A DNA stretch of 64,000 bases from Paenibacillus algorifonticola (GCF_000971975.1 NZ_LAQO01000008.1:62001-126000); one strand, 5' to 3'. Positions 1-8,577 are shown, numbered from the stretch's first letter. Numbers and translations: made by a program. The notes: generated by a model not told the origin, from the letters alone.

Positions 1-89
1 TGCATCTATATATTAAGCTGCCAACTGCTCCGATTTCTACAAAACTATACGCAGTAAAAAGCGGGCGGGTTTAAAAATATCATTTTTTA

Positions 90-746
90 CTATTTAATCG
101 CTAAGCTGCTTTTTTGCACCGTAGATAACCACTCGCGGGCGAGCAGCTCATGCCCGGCCGCTGTCGGATGAACGCCATCCCACAGCCAGTAGGCCGCGCC
201 GGTCACTTCGCTCGCTTTGTCGAATACATGCTGCACGCGTACAAGAACGGCATCATACTCTGCTGCTAGAGCAGCTGTTTTTTCCTGATATCCCTTAATG
301 ATTTGCTGCCACTCGTCCCAACGCTCCACCGTCGCGCCTGTTTTCAGGATAAAAGGCTCGACAAGAACGAACCCCGTCTGCGGCAGCACCTCGGCTGTTT
401 CCTCCAGCAAATGCCGGTAAGCACGCTCGAAACGATCCGTTGCGCCGCTCGCTTCTCCAGACATCGTGCGCCACGCATCATTGACGCCAATCAAAATACT
501 GAGCACATCCGGCTTCAAGCTGAGGGCATCCTCGTTCCATCTGGCGTACAAATCAGAGACACGATTGCCGCTAATACCCTTATTAATGAAATGGGGAGCT
601 TTCTCCGCCAATTCATAGCCAAGGCGTGAGGCAATTAAATACGGATAGCTATGGCCTAAAATATGATTTAAATCATCATTGCGCCCTCGCGAACCATCTG
701 TAATGGAATCCCCTTGAAATAAAACGGTCAATTGCTGCTCGCTCAT
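90..746 (-). CDS. SGNH/GDSL-family hydrolase (lipase/esterase type)
   Basis: Cytoplasmic serine hydrolase of the SGNH superfamily, 218 aa, with no signal peptide. Visible blocks are FQGDSITDG near residue 10 (catalytic Ser and oxyanion hole), GISGNR near 57 (block II Gly), IGVNDAW near 87 (block III Asn) and WDGVHPTAAG near 190 (block V catalytic Asp and His). The substrate cannot be told from sequence; relatives deacylate carbohydrates or lipids. The ATG follows a GGAG about 10 nt upstream. It is transcribed in the same direction as the kinase-like gene above it (64-bp gap) and may share a message with it. Confidence 0.9.
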   Translation of the reverse strand: MSEQQLTVLFQGDSITDGSRGRNDDLNHILGHSYPYLIASRLGYELAEKAPHFINKGISGNRVSDLYARWNEDALSLKPDVLSILIGVNDAWRTMSGEASGATDRFERAYRHLLEETAEVLPQTGFVLVEPFILKTGATVERWDEWQQIIKGYQEKTAALAAEYDAVLVRVQHVFDKASEVTGAAYWLWDGVHPTAAGHELLAREWLSTVQKSSLAIK

Positions 747-809
747 CTCGTCCCAGCTCCTTAATAATGGATAAATGATGATGAATGTTCGGCTGATTTG
801 CTATTTGGC

Positions 810-1784
810 CTATTCAAGAGCAGGCTCCTCACGCTGCAGCTCCGCAAAGCAAGCCGCCGTCTCAAGTGCAGCATGGCTATCGCCAACGCCATCCTCCACA
901 CACCATGCTGTAGATAATATCATGTGGCTGAAGCCATAGGCAAGAACTCGTTCTCGTTTGAGGCAAAGGGCCTCGCTGAGGATATGGACGCGATTGCGCA
1001 GCAGGCTGATTCGCTCTACCCGTGACTTGGGCAGCTGATTCATCAGCAGCGGAATGACGCCATAAGCTGCTTCGCCAATAACTCCTTTAGGATCAATCGC
1101 CAGCCAGCTGGCTGACGCTTCTCCCTCTCGCACCGCGGACAAAATATTGCCCTGATGCAGATCGCCGTGCAGCAGCTGCTGCGGTTCGCTTACGCCCGTT
1201 GCGAGTAGCTGGCCGAAGGTCAGCTGCGCCTGCCGGACGAGCGGCTCTGGCAGCGGTCCCGTACCGCCATCAAAGCGCTGGCGCAGCCGCTCCAGCCCGC
1301 TCGCCCATTGACGAGCTGTAGGGAAGCCTGCACCTCCAGCCGCTTTCCCCACAGCCACTGCGTCCGCTGCTGGCACAGCCAGCTTACGCATCACCTCCGC
1401 AGCGATGCGGACAGCCGCCGCATCGTCTGCCACTTCCGAGAGCAGCTGTCCCGGCCTCAGCCGTTCCAGCAGCATAACGCCGCGCTCCGCATCCGAAGCC
1501 AGCAGGCGAACCGCTCCGCGCCCAGCATAAAGCTGAAGCGCTGCCAGCTCCGTCCGACTTTCCCTGGACGGCACGCCGAGCTTCAGCACAGCCTCGCTTC
1601 CATCCTTACGGAGCGCTGGAAGCACCAGATTAAAGGTCAGCTCATACGGCGTCCGATCCATGAGCTGCAGCTCCCACCGCTCCGCGCAGCTTGCCAGCAG
1701 CGAATCCAGCTCAGCCAGCCACTTCTCGCCGCGTTCTCCATGTACGCTTATGACAGTCTGTACCCATGCTGATGGCCATTTCAT
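810..1784 (-). CDS. Aminoglycoside phosphotransferase (APH(6)/hydroxyurea-type) family kinase
   Basis: Small-molecule kinase-like protein of about 324 aa. It has the APH catalytic signature LLHGDLHQGNILS (Brenner motif with catalytic Asp) followed by AIDPKGVIGEAAYG, which is the metal-binding DPKG form typical of streptomycin 6-kinase/hydroxyurea phosphotransferase relatives. The ATG at 1784 is preferred because GGGAGG sits 9 nt upstream; an earlier in-frame ATG at 1817 lacks a ribosome site. Members in environmental Paenibacillus need not confer drug resistance, and the substrate is unknown. It lies between the lactonase and the SGNH hydrolase on the same strand. Confidence 0.8.
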   Translation of the reverse strand: MKWPSAWVQTVISVHGERGEKWLAELDSLLASCAERWELQLMDRTPYELTFNLVLPALRKDGSEAVLKLGVPSRESRTELAALQLYAGRGAVRLLASDAERGVMLLERLRPGQLLSEVADDAAAVRIAAEVMRKLAVPAADAVAVGKAAGGAGFPTARQWASGLERLRQRFDGGTGPLPEPLVRQAQLTFGQLLATGVSEPQQLLHGDLHQGNILSAVREGEASASWLAIDPKGVIGEAAYGVIPLLMNQLPKSRVERISLLRNRVHILSEALCLKRERVLAYGFSHMILSTAWCVEDGVGDSHAALETAACFAELQREEPALE

Positions 1785-1850
1785 CTCCGCTGACCTCCCT
1801 TCCACTTCTCGCCGCATTCAAGGCGCTTTCGCCTCAACTATTTCCTGCTG

Positions 1851-2933
1851 CTACACCAATACAGGCTGTACATAAACAGGCCCAGATACCGTAACGGAAT
1901 GTCCGGTATACACAGGCAGCCCCGTTGACGCATCTACGCGGAATACAGCCAAATTATTCGTGTCGCGATTAGCCGCGATCACGTATCGACCGCCAGGCAC
2001 AAAAGCAAAATGGCGTGGGTGTTCGCCCTCAATTGGCACATGCCCAGCAAGTGTAAGCTTGCCGTCCGTTTCATTAATTGCGTACACTACGAAGCTGTCG
2101 TGCCCGCGATTCGAGCCGTATACATATTTGCCATCCTCGGAAACGGCAATTTCGGCGCATGTATTTTCACCGTCAAAATCAGAAGGCAGAGTTGGAACGG
2201 TTGCAAGCGTCGCAAGCGTGCCTACCTCAGCATCGTAACGGAACGCGGTAATCGTCGAATCTACCTCATTAATGACATAAGCAAATTTCCCATTCGGGTG
2301 AAAAGCCATATGCCTCGGGCCAGCGCCCGCATGAAGCACCGTCTCGCCATGGAAAACCAGCTTTTGCGCTTGATCATCAATGCGATAAGCCATAATGCGA
2401 TCAATGCCCAGATCCGGCGAGAACAGGAAACGGCCGTCCGGACTGAATTGTATGCTGTGGGGATGCGGCTGATTTTGCCGCTCCGGGTGCTGGCCGACTC
2501 CCGTATGCTGGGCAATATCGAGCAGTTCTCCTACCTCGCCATTGTCCGTCAGCGCAACAAGGCTGATTCTGCCGCCATGGTAGCTCGACAGCAGCAAATA
2601 GCGATTGGATGGATCGCGTTGAATATGGCAAGCCGGAGCCGTAATCGCTTCGCTGCGGTTAAGCTCGGTCAATGCTGTTTTGTCCGTGTCGATGGCAAAA
2701 GCTACAGCGTCGCCAATTTTGGCGCCTGCTGCGGATACCCCTTCTGCAATGGCATACAGCCGTTTGCTTGGAATATCGACATTCAGAAACGTTGGATTTT
2801 TGAGGCCGGATACTTCATCCAGCAGCGACAGCTTGCCTTCCTTTTCATCAAAAGCATACGCATATACGCCGCTTGCCGCAGCCTCTGCATAGGACCCGAC
2901 AAATACGACAACTCGTTCATTATGTACAGACAC
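1851..2933 (-). CDS. Lactonase family protein (6-phosphogluconolactonase-type beta-propeller)
   Basis: Cytoplasmic seven-bladed beta-propeller of the YkgB/Pgl lactonase family, 360 aa, the usual length. Family motifs include NPTFLNVD, the PHSIQFSPDGRFLFSPDLG blade, GAGPRHMAFHPNGKFAYV and EGEHPRHFAFVPGGRYV. Relatives hydrolyse 6-phosphogluconolactone or related sugar lactones, so an oxidative pentose phosphate role is possible but unproven. The start is GTG, about 10 nt after AAGGAGG; the ATG nearer the ribosome site is out of frame. Confidence 0.88.
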   Translation of the reverse strand: MSVHNERVVVFVGSYAEAAASGVYAYAFDEKEGKLSLLDEVSGLKNPTFLNVDIPSKRLYAIAEGVSAAGAKIGDAVAFAIDTDKTALTELNRSEAITAPACHIQRDPSNRYLLLSSYHGGRISLVALTDNGEVGELLDIAQHTGVGQHPERQNQPHPHSIQFSPDGRFLFSPDLGIDRIMAYRIDDQAQKLVFHGETVLHAGAGPRHMAFHPNGKFAYVINEVDSTITAFRYDAEVGTLATLATVPTLPSDFDGENTCAEIAVSEDGKYVYGSNRGHDSFVVYAINETDGKLTLAGHVPIEGEHPRHFAFVPGGRYVIAANRDTNNLAVFRVDASTGLPVYTGHSVTVSGPVYVQPVLV

Positions 2934-3222
2934 GATTCATACTCCTCCTTCAAATTAGCGGGACCTTCCCCGCTGCGTGTAAGGGCTGGCGTTATGGCAG
3001 CGGAGCTTGCCGCTTGCCTTGCCAGCTTTCCCGCATTAAAGCTTTCCCTCCTATTGTACTAGCAGTCTGCGCACAAACCAAGTGCTGTTCTGACGGTTTT
3101 TATCCCGTTTGAATAAACGGCTGCTATAACGCACATTGTTGCAACAGGCCGCTAGCTGGTCTATCATAGCGCTAGGGCATGCCGCCTTTATAAGGTGCAA
3201 TTTTACCCAGCAAAGGAGTCTG

Positions 3223-3441
3223 ATGATGGCGATAAACCGTAAATTGATAACGGATGCGGATTTCGAGGAGGCACTCCAGCGGGAGCTTCGGCTGCGCGTC
3301 TTTGAAGATGATTTTATTGTGTGCTCTGGCGGGAACATCGTCCGTTTCGACGATACGCAGGTCGTCATTCAAACGAGCGTCAGCGATATTACTTATTTTT
3401 CCCGGGAGCAATGCGAATTTTTTGAAATGAAACGCAAATAG
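3223..3441 (+). CDS. Small uncharacterised protein (72 aa)
   Basis: Not a family I recognise. It encodes a soluble 72-aa protein with acidic and basic residues intermixed and a central beta-rich stretch (FIVCSGGNIVRFDD, TQVVIQTSVSDITYF). AAAGGAG at 3212-3218 precedes tandem ATGs at 3223 and 3226, which argues for translation; the longer open frame beginning at 3136 is not supported by a ribosome site. It stands alone between a divergent lactonase and mqnB. Confidence 0.65.
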   Translation: MMAINRKLITDADFEEALQRELRLRVFEDDFIVCSGGNIVRFDDTQVVIQTSVSDITYFSREQCEFFEMKRK

Positions 3442-3475
3442 CCGCTTTTTATGCGGCTCGTTAATCGCTTGCAGC

Positions 3476-3498
3476 AAGGAAAGCGCTCGCCTTTCCTT
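3476..3498. terminator. Hairpin downstream of the 72-aa gene
   Basis: The arms AAGGAAAG (3476-3483) and CTTTCCTT (3491-3498) form a perfect 8-bp stem around a 7-nt loop. No T-run follows, so terminator function is doubtful. A smaller GCCGC/GCGGC hairpin lies directly after the stop codon. Confidence 0.35.
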
Positions 3499-3638
3499 AC
3501 GTCTGCAACCGTACTATAATTAAGTAATAAGCTCGGAAATGGCAACAACCCTAGCTTTTCGCAGCATTATGCGGCCGTAGATGCAATCTGCTCCCGCATG
3601 ATGGTGCGAAATTTTGCCGTTAAAGGAGATTGTACCTG

Positions 3639-4289
3639 ATGGACGCTGGCCCAAACATTTTAATTATGACCCCCGTCACAGCCGAGATGGATGCGGTTTG
3701 TCGAGGCTTGCAAAACAACCCGCGCTTTCATGTGACAGAAGCAGGAGTCGGCCCAGCGGAAGCCGCTGTCCGTACGACACTTGCACTCACACGGGGAAGC
3801 TTCGATCTCGTCATTTGCATGGGAATCGCCGGAGGCTTTCCCGGACGCGCAGCTGTCGGCTCGCTCGTCGTTGCCGATGCTATCGTTGCCGCCGATCTCG
3901 GGGCAGAGACACCGGACGGCTTCAGCAGTCTGGACACACTGGGCTTCGGTTCTTCCACAATCGAGGCCAGCGGACAAGCCTCCGCTTTAGCCACAGCACT
4001 CGCTCAGGCTGGCCTTGCAGCAGCGCTGGCCCCCATTTTAACGTTGTCGACCGTCACCGGAACTGCCGCCACCGCCCAGGCGCTGAGCGAGCGCTTTCCT
4101 CGCGCTGCCGCTGAAGCGATGGAAGGCTTTGGCGTCGCGACAGCTGCACAAAGCTTTGGCATTCCCGTTCTTGAAATTCGCGCCATTTCGAATGCTATCG
4201 GCCCAAGGGACCGGAGTGCATGGCGAATTGGCGAAGCTTTGCAGGCTTTGGAAGCTGCGGGCCCCACACTATTGGAGGTGCTTGTATGA
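3639..4289 (+). CDS. mqnB: Futalosine hydrolase MqnB
   Basis: Cleaves futalosine to dehypoxanthine futalosine and hypoxanthine in the futalosine route to menaquinone. The 216-aa protein has the MTAN/PNP fold signature: an acidic N-terminal motif (TPVTAEMDAV), GIAGGFPGRA in the phosphate/nucleoside region, AEAMEGFGVATAA (ribose-binding Met-Glu) and the futalosine-hydrolase-type end ISNAIGPRDRSAWRIGEAL. The ATG at 3639 lies about 9 nt after AAAGGAGA; an upstream in-frame TTG at 3630 is too close to that site. Its stop overlaps the mqnD start (ATGA), so the two are translationally coupled. Confidence 0.93.
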   Translation: MDAGPNILIMTPVTAEMDAVCRGLQNNPRFHVTEAGVGPAEAAVRTTLALTRGSFDLVICMGIAGGFPGRAAVGSLVVADAIVAADLGAETPDGFSSLDTLGFGSSTIEASGQASALATALAQAGLAAALAPILTLSTVTGTAATAQALSERFPRAAAEAMEGFGVATAAQSFGIPVLEIRAISNAIGPRDRSAWRIGEALQALEAAGPTLLEVLV

Positions 4290-5128
4290 AAATCGCTTTT
4301 TCTCCATGTCCGAACGATACTTTCGTCTTTCACGCTTGGGCGCACGGCCTTATCCCGAATGCACCGGAGCTGGAAATTACGTATGCCGATATCGACATTA
4401 CCAATCGTCTGGCAGCCAGCGGCGACAGCCCGCTTGATGTGCTGAAAGTTTCCTACGCCGCCCTCCCTTGGGTGCTGGAAGATTATGCGCTGCTCCCATG
4501 CGGCGGTGCGCTGGGCAGAGGTTGCGGCCCGCTCGTCCTGACAGCTGGAACCCGCACAGATGCGGCAGCATTATCAGGCAAACGCGTAGCAGTGCCAAGC
4601 GACCGTTCCACCGCTTACTTGCTGTTCAGGCTTTGGGCGGCAAAGCACGTTCCCGGCGGGGTCGGCGATATCGTCATCATGCCATTCCATGAAATTATGC
4701 CCGCCGTGCGCGACGGACATATCGATGCTGGCCTTGTCATTCATGAAGCGCGTTTCACATATCCAAGCTTTGGGCTATCCATGATGACGGATCTTGGCAG
4801 CTGGTGGGAATCCGACACGGGATTGCCTATACCGCTCGGTGCCATCATCGCCCGCCGCTCGCTCGATTTGCCCGCCATTACGAAGTGGATTCAGGCTTCA
4901 GTCGCTTATGCATGGGCTAATCCGGAGGCGCCTCGCGAATACGTCATGCAGCATGCCCAAGAGATGGACGCTGCCGTTGCAAAGGCGCACATTGATCTAT
5001 ACGTGAATGACTTTACCGCGAATCTCGGCGATAGCGGATACGAGGCTATTACGACACTGCTGAACCGCGCTGCGCAGGAAGGGCTCGTTCCAGCCATCGA
5101 TCCTGAGCTGCTGAAATTTCAGCCTTAG
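4286..5128 (+). CDS. mqnD: 1,4-dihydroxy-6-naphthoate synthase MqnD
   Basis: Converts cyclic dehypoxanthine futalosine to 1,4-dihydroxy-6-naphthoate, the last known committed step of the futalosine menaquinone pathway. The 280-aa protein starts with the diagnostic MKIAFSPCPNDTFVFHAW. It carries DVLKVSYAALP, MPFHEIMPAV, GLVIHEARFTYP (catalytic His region) and GLPIPLGAI. The ATG overlaps the mqnB stop and has GGAGGTG just upstream. mqnA, mqnC and mqnE are not in this window. Confidence 0.94.
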   Translation: MKIAFSPCPNDTFVFHAWAHGLIPNAPELEITYADIDITNRLAASGDSPLDVLKVSYAALPWVLEDYALLPCGGALGRGCGPLVLTAGTRTDAAALSGKRVAVPSDRSTAYLLFRLWAAKHVPGGVGDIVIMPFHEIMPAVRDGHIDAGLVIHEARFTYPSFGLSMMTDLGSWWESDTGLPIPLGAIIARRSLDLPAITKWIQASVAYAWANPEAPREYVMQHAQEMDAAVAKAHIDLYVNDFTANLGDSGYEAITTLLNRAAQEGLVPAIDPELLKFQP

Positions 5129-5182
5129 CTCAGGACGAGCTATTGTGACGCACATTGCGTGTAAAAGTGTGGGCTCGTGGAT

Positions 5183-5314
5183 TTACGTCTCGATATCCTG
5201 ATCGGAATCGTCCCATTTTTTCGAATACGCTTTTTTCGTAACCCAAAGTGTCATCCATGTCAGCAAAATAACGATTAAGCCTGAAAAAATCCAAACGCCT
5301 ATAGGTACATTCAT
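5183..5314 (-). CDS. Small single-pass membrane protein (43 aa)
   Basis: A 43-codon frame with a near-ideal AGGGAGG 9 nt before its ATG. The peptide begins MNVPIGVWIFSGLIVILL, which is one transmembrane helix through about residue 25, then a short basic and acidic tail ending SDQDIET. The form (N-out anchor, charged cytoplasmic tail) resembles many small Bacillota membrane proteins, but I cannot assign a family. It is convergent with mqnD. Confidence 0.6.
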   Translation of the reverse strand: MNVPIGVWIFSGLIVILLTWMTLWVTKKAYSKKWDDSDQDIET

Positions 5315-5392
5315 TCGCTGCTTCCTCCCTTTCGTCTCTTTTCCTACTATCATACAGGAGAATCGGCGGGGGGAACAGCCCTCGGAAAGAGC

Positions 5393-5421
5393 TTGACGAA
5401 TGGCCTTCCTTTTAGTATATT
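5393..5421 (+). promoter_or_regulatory. Sigma-A-type promoter ahead of a leader hairpin
   Basis: TTGACG (5393-5398), a 17-bp spacer, then TATATT (5416-5421). Predicted transcription start is near 5428. It reads toward the secreted coiled-coil gene at 5600 but first meets a strong intrinsic-terminator-like hairpin about 30 nt downstream. Confidence 0.65.
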
Positions 5422-5458
5422 TGGAAATAATTATTTGAATAGCAGCGGCTTACGATGG

Positions 5459-5510
5459 AAGCACCCGTAAGAGAAGACGCCTCAGGCGTCCTTCTTGCGG
5501 GTGCTTTTTT
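5459..5510 (+). terminator. Strong hairpin plus T-tract in a 5' leader
   Basis: Arms beginning AAGCACCCG (5459) and ending CGGGTGCTT (5506) form a long stem, about 15 pairs then GACGCC/GGCGTC around a 3-nt loop, followed by TTTTTT. It lies between the promoter at 5393-5421 and the coding start at 5600. It may be a leader attenuator, or it may define an ~80-nt transcript. Confidence 0.7.
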
Positions 5511-5599
5511 GCGTGCATTCGGGACTATGCCCTCTATCGCTGCCCTTCAACGTCTTTCTTTTCCACTTCATTTCCACCATTTTAAAGGAGGGCTCCACT

Positions 5600-6427
5600 A
5601 TGTTTATTTTCAAGCCGCTGCATCTGTTTACCAGCCTTATCGCATTATCCTTATTTTTGACCCTGCCATCTATCTCTACCGCCGCCACGTCGATCTTGCC
5701 CTTTTCGCCCACCGTTCAGACGGCCTTTGACAAGCTGACCGCGGATGCCGACTCCGCATCAGCCTCCCAGCTCAAGAAGCAATACGACAGCCTGCTGTCC
5801 GCCCAGCAGCAGGAAGATACTTGGGATGGCAAAATTACCGCCCTTCATTATCGCAATGAAGAAGCGCTTGTTGCCATTCGACAGCGCATCAAGCAGTTGA
5901 ATCAGGAGCAGCTTGCCAAGCTGGCAGCTGACGTTAAGCAAACGAAGGAGCGTTATCAGCCGCTTTTTGACCTGTACGCTTCGCTGCGAAAGCAGCAGGA
6001 AGCCGCCAAGCTGCTGCAAAGCAAGGAGCTGAATACCGTGCTCAAGGCACAGCTGGAGCAAACGAAACGAGCCGTCCAGCTCGCCAAGCTGGATATTAAA
6101 AATAAAACCGATGCCTACAGCAAGCTTAAAGCTGCCACTGTGCTGAAAGTGAAGCAAACGCGCGCCATACTAGAGACGGCTTCCTCGCAGCGCATCAAAA
6201 TCCGTTCCGCCAAAAGCAGCATATCCAGCACCCGCAAGCTTATAACGGCCGAAGGCAAGCTATTGACCCAGTCTGTGAAGAAAGGCGATGCCGCAGCAGC
6301 TTCGCGATCCTTCGCTAAATTGCTGACGCTGCAGCAAAGTATTTTAGATAAGAAACAGACGATCTACAGCAGCGAGGAACAAATCGCCGCCATTATTACG
6401 AAGGCGAATACGCTGCTCGCTTCATAA
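5600..6427 (+). CDS. Secreted coiled-coil protein of unknown function
   Basis: A 275-aa exported protein. It has a signal peptide at residues 1-26 (hydrophobic core TSLIALSLFLTLP, cleavage near STAA). The rest is almost wholly alpha-helical, rich in Lys, Gln, Leu and Ala with heptad-like spacing (for example QLKKQYDSLLSAQQQ and RIKQLNQEQLAKL), so a long coiled coil at the cell surface is likely. No enzymatic motif is visible. The ATG follows AAAGGAGGG by about 8 nt. Upstream lies a promoter with a hairpin/T-tract leader, which suggests conditional expression. I do not recognise a family. Confidence 0.75.
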   Translation: MFIFKPLHLFTSLIALSLFLTLPSISTAATSILPFSPTVQTAFDKLTADADSASASQLKKQYDSLLSAQQQEDTWDGKITALHYRNEEALVAIRQRIKQLNQEQLAKLAADVKQTKERYQPLFDLYASLRKQQEAAKLLQSKELNTVLKAQLEQTKRAVQLAKLDIKNKTDAYSKLKAATVLKVKQTRAILETASSQRIKIRSAKSSISSTRKLITAEGKLLTQSVKKGDAAAASRSFAKLLTLQQSILDKKQTIYSSEEQIAAIITKANTLLAS

Positions 6428-6460
6428 GGCACCCGTCCAACTATTTTCAACCCTAACAAA

Positions 6461-6520
6461 CACCCCTTAGAACGTCATCGGATTAACCAACCGGTTATCC
6501 CATGTTTATTCTAAGGGGTG
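6461..6520. terminator. Nested inverted repeat, probable bidirectional terminator
   Basis: CACCCCTTAGAA (6461-6472) pairs with TTCTAAGGGGTG (6509-6520). Inside it GGATTAACC (6480-6488) pairs with GGTTATCC (6493-6500). It sits between convergent genes, and an AT-rich stretch with TTTTTT follows on the plus side. Confidence 0.5.
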
Positions 6521-6552
6521 GATTCCATCGTATTTATTTTTTAATGAGGCTC

Positions 6553-7536
6553 TTAAATGAACGGCCTGCGATCCAATACAAGCTTAAGCGGACGATCAGT
6601 AAGGACAAGCTCTGGTGCCAGCTGCTGAATGACTGCAAGGCCGCTTACGGCGCCGCATAGCGAATGCAAATCCTCAAACGGCTCTGCCGGCGATTGTTCG
6701 CCCAGTTTCTCGATATAAGCAAGGAAAGGCGCTGCTGATTCTCGGATAACGGCCAGCACTTCCTCGCGGCGATGGGACGTTTGCTTCAAGCAGCAGCCCA
6801 GCACGTATACCCAATCGATTTCGAAAAACGAAAGCTGCTCCTTCGGCTGCTCCCACTGCTCGCTGCGGAACAAGGCGATACAAGTATCGACCAGCTCCTC
6901 CACATAAGGAATGGGCTGATTGCGATAAGCCAGATTAAACAGGTAATGAAAGCTGCCAGCTAAGTGATGGAACAGCGGCGCACCGCGTAGCTCGCCATAT
7001 TCATCGACAATGCAGCCTTTGCGCCATAGGCCCGTTGCCGGATCTGCCTGCTCCTTCAACCAGTCGAAGTACCAGGCTTCCCACGCGGAGTCTACTTCCT
7101 GTGCGAGCACCAGACTTGCGAAGACGCCAGAACCCTTCTGTGATTCTCCCCAAGGCTGCTGTACCCAATCCAGCTGCTCCAGCAATTCGTAAAGCCCTTC
7201 TTTGCTTCTATAGGCTGCAAACTGCTGAAGCGGATATAGTGGCTTTCCATCCAAAAGCTCCAGAGCTGATATTGCGAACGCCGCGCTATGCAGCTCATTA
7301 TGATAAAGCCCGCGGAACATTCCGCTGCCTTGCTCCTGAAAGCTTTGCAGCGCCTGCGTCCATGCGGATTTTGCCGTTTCTCCTTCCGGCAGCCCGTTCA
7401 CCGTGTATAACAGATTGGCGGCATCGGCCGTTCCATAAACATCGGTCCGGCCTGCCTGCTTGTCCGCACGAAGGAACCGTTCGTAGAATATCCCCTTCGC
7501 ATCCTCAACGAGGTGAGCATCAAGCGTCAGCAGCAC
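6553..7536 (-). CDS. Uncharacterised helical protein, possible alpha/alpha-barrel
   Basis: About 327 aa, soluble, with repeated helical pairs and aromatic patches (YHNELHSAAFAISALELL, LFHHLAGSFHYLFNLAYR) reminiscent of alpha/alpha-toroid proteins. No catalytic signature is assignable. The start is uncertain: the open frame continues upstream to within a few codons of the aldo/keto reductase stop but contains no ATG. The first conventional codon is GTG at 7536, which lacks a ribosome site. An AGGGGG sequence lies just after the reductase stop, about 10 nt before an in-frame ATA. It is probably cotranscribed with, and downstream of, the reductase. Confidence 0.6.
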   Translation of the reverse strand: MLLTLDAHLVEDAKGIFYERFLRADKQAGRTDVYGTADAANLLYTVNGLPEGETAKSAWTQALQSFQEQGSGMFRGLYHNELHSAAFAISALELLDGKPLYPLQQFAAYRSKEGLYELLEQLDWVQQPWGESQKGSGVFASLVLAQEVDSAWEAWYFDWLKEQADPATGLWRKGCIVDEYGELRGAPLFHHLAGSFHYLFNLAYRNQPIPYVEELVDTCIALFRSEQWEQPKEQLSFFEIDWVYVLGCCLKQTSHRREEVLAVIRESAAPFLAYIEKLGEQSPAEPFEDLHSLCGAVSGLAVIQQLAPELVLTDRPLKLVLDRRPFI

Positions 7537-7587
7537 CCGATTGACGAATGGTTGCGCCTTTATAGCTATTGCCTCATCCCCCTGTGC

Positions 7588-8577
7588 CTATTGCAAAATC
7601 TGATCGATCAGCGTCAGCTCTTCATCGGTAAAATGAGCAACAGCAAGTGCCTGAACTGCATCCTCAATCTGGCTGACTTTGCTTGCGCCAATAAGCGCGG
7701 AAGTTACTCGTCCGCCTCGCAGTACCCATGCCAGTGCCATTTGCGACAGCTTCTGGCCGCGGCCAGCCGCCATTTCGTTCAACTTGCGCAATTTAACAAT
7801 AAGCTCATCGGTAATTTCCTCTGGTCGCAAAAATACGCTTGGGCCAGCGGCGCGCGAATCCGGCGCAATGCCATTCAAATAGCGATCGCTGAGCATGCCC
7901 TTCGCAAGCGGGGAAAAGACGATGGAGCCAATACCCTCTTCGTCCAGCACGTCCAGCAAACCATCCTCTACGTGGCGATTGATCATCGAGTAGCTCGGCT
8001 GGTGAATCAGACAAGGCGTGCCCAGCTGCTTCAAAATGCGCGATGCCTCACGCGTCTGCTCTGGCTTATAGTTGGACAGGCCGACATACAGCGCCTTGCC
8101 TTGGCGCACAATCAGGTCAAGCGCAGCCATCGTTTCTTCCAGCGGCGTATTTGGATCTGGACGGTGATGATAGAATATATCGACATAATCGAGTCCCATA
8201 CGCTTCAAGCTTTGGTCAAGGCTAGACACCAAATATTTTTTGGAGCCAAAATCGCCATAAGGCCCTTCCCACATGCCGTAACCGGCTTTGGTCGAAATGA
8301 TCAATTCATCGCGGTAAGCTTCAAAGTCCGCTTTCAAAATGCTGCCGAACGATAGCTCAGCCGAGCCCGGTGGAGGTCCATAGTTATTCGCCAGATCGAA
8401 ATGCGTTATACCAAGGTCGAATGCCCGTCTAACCATTTCTCTGCCTTTCTCAACGGAATCAATACCGCCAAAATTATGCCACAGCCCTAACGAAATTGCG
8501 GGCAGCTTCAATCCGCTTCGCCCACTGCGATTATATGTCATAGTGTCATATCGATTATGACTTGCCAAATAGCTCAT
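7588..8577 (-). CDS. Aldo/keto reductase (YghZ / L-glyceraldehyde-3-phosphate reductase type)
   Basis: NADPH-dependent cytoplasmic aldehyde or ketone reductase, 329 aa. The tetrad is visible: HFDLANNYGPPPGSAE (Asp and Tyr), LIISTKAGYGMWEG (Lys) and DIFYHHRPDPNTPLEETM (His). The last block and the loop around YGDFGSKKYL are typical of the YghZ/AKR14 branch, which reduces L-glyceraldehyde 3-phosphate, methylglyoxal and similar aldehydes. The ATG at 8577 is chosen because GAGGAGG lies 9 nt upstream. The longer open frame runs back into a repeat element. Confidence 0.9.
   Translation of the reverse strand: MSYLASHNRYDTMTYNRSGRSGLKLPAISLGLWHNFGGIDSVEKGREMVRRAFDLGITHFDLANNYGPPPGSAELSFGSILKADFEAYRDELIISTKAGYGMWEGPYGDFGSKKYLVSSLDQSLKRMGLDYVDIFYHHRPDPNTPLEETMAALDLIVRQGKALYVGLSNYKPEQTREASRILKQLGTPCLIHQPSYSMINRHVEDGLLDVLDEEGIGSIVFSPLAKGMLSDRYLNGIAPDSRAAGPSVFLRPEEITDELIVKLRKLNEMAAGRGQKLSQMALAWVLRGGRVTSALIGASKVSQIEDAVQALAVAHFTDEELTLIDQILQ

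Noticed and set aside
810..1784. Calling the APH-like gene a streptomycin-resistance determinant
   Set aside because: The family motif is clear, but family membership does not fix the substrate and no resistance-element context is present.
2010..3062. A 350-codon plus-strand frame opposite the lactonase gene
   Set aside because: It is antisense to a well-conserved enzyme, lacks a ribosome site, and its translation is compositionally odd; it is a shadow frame.
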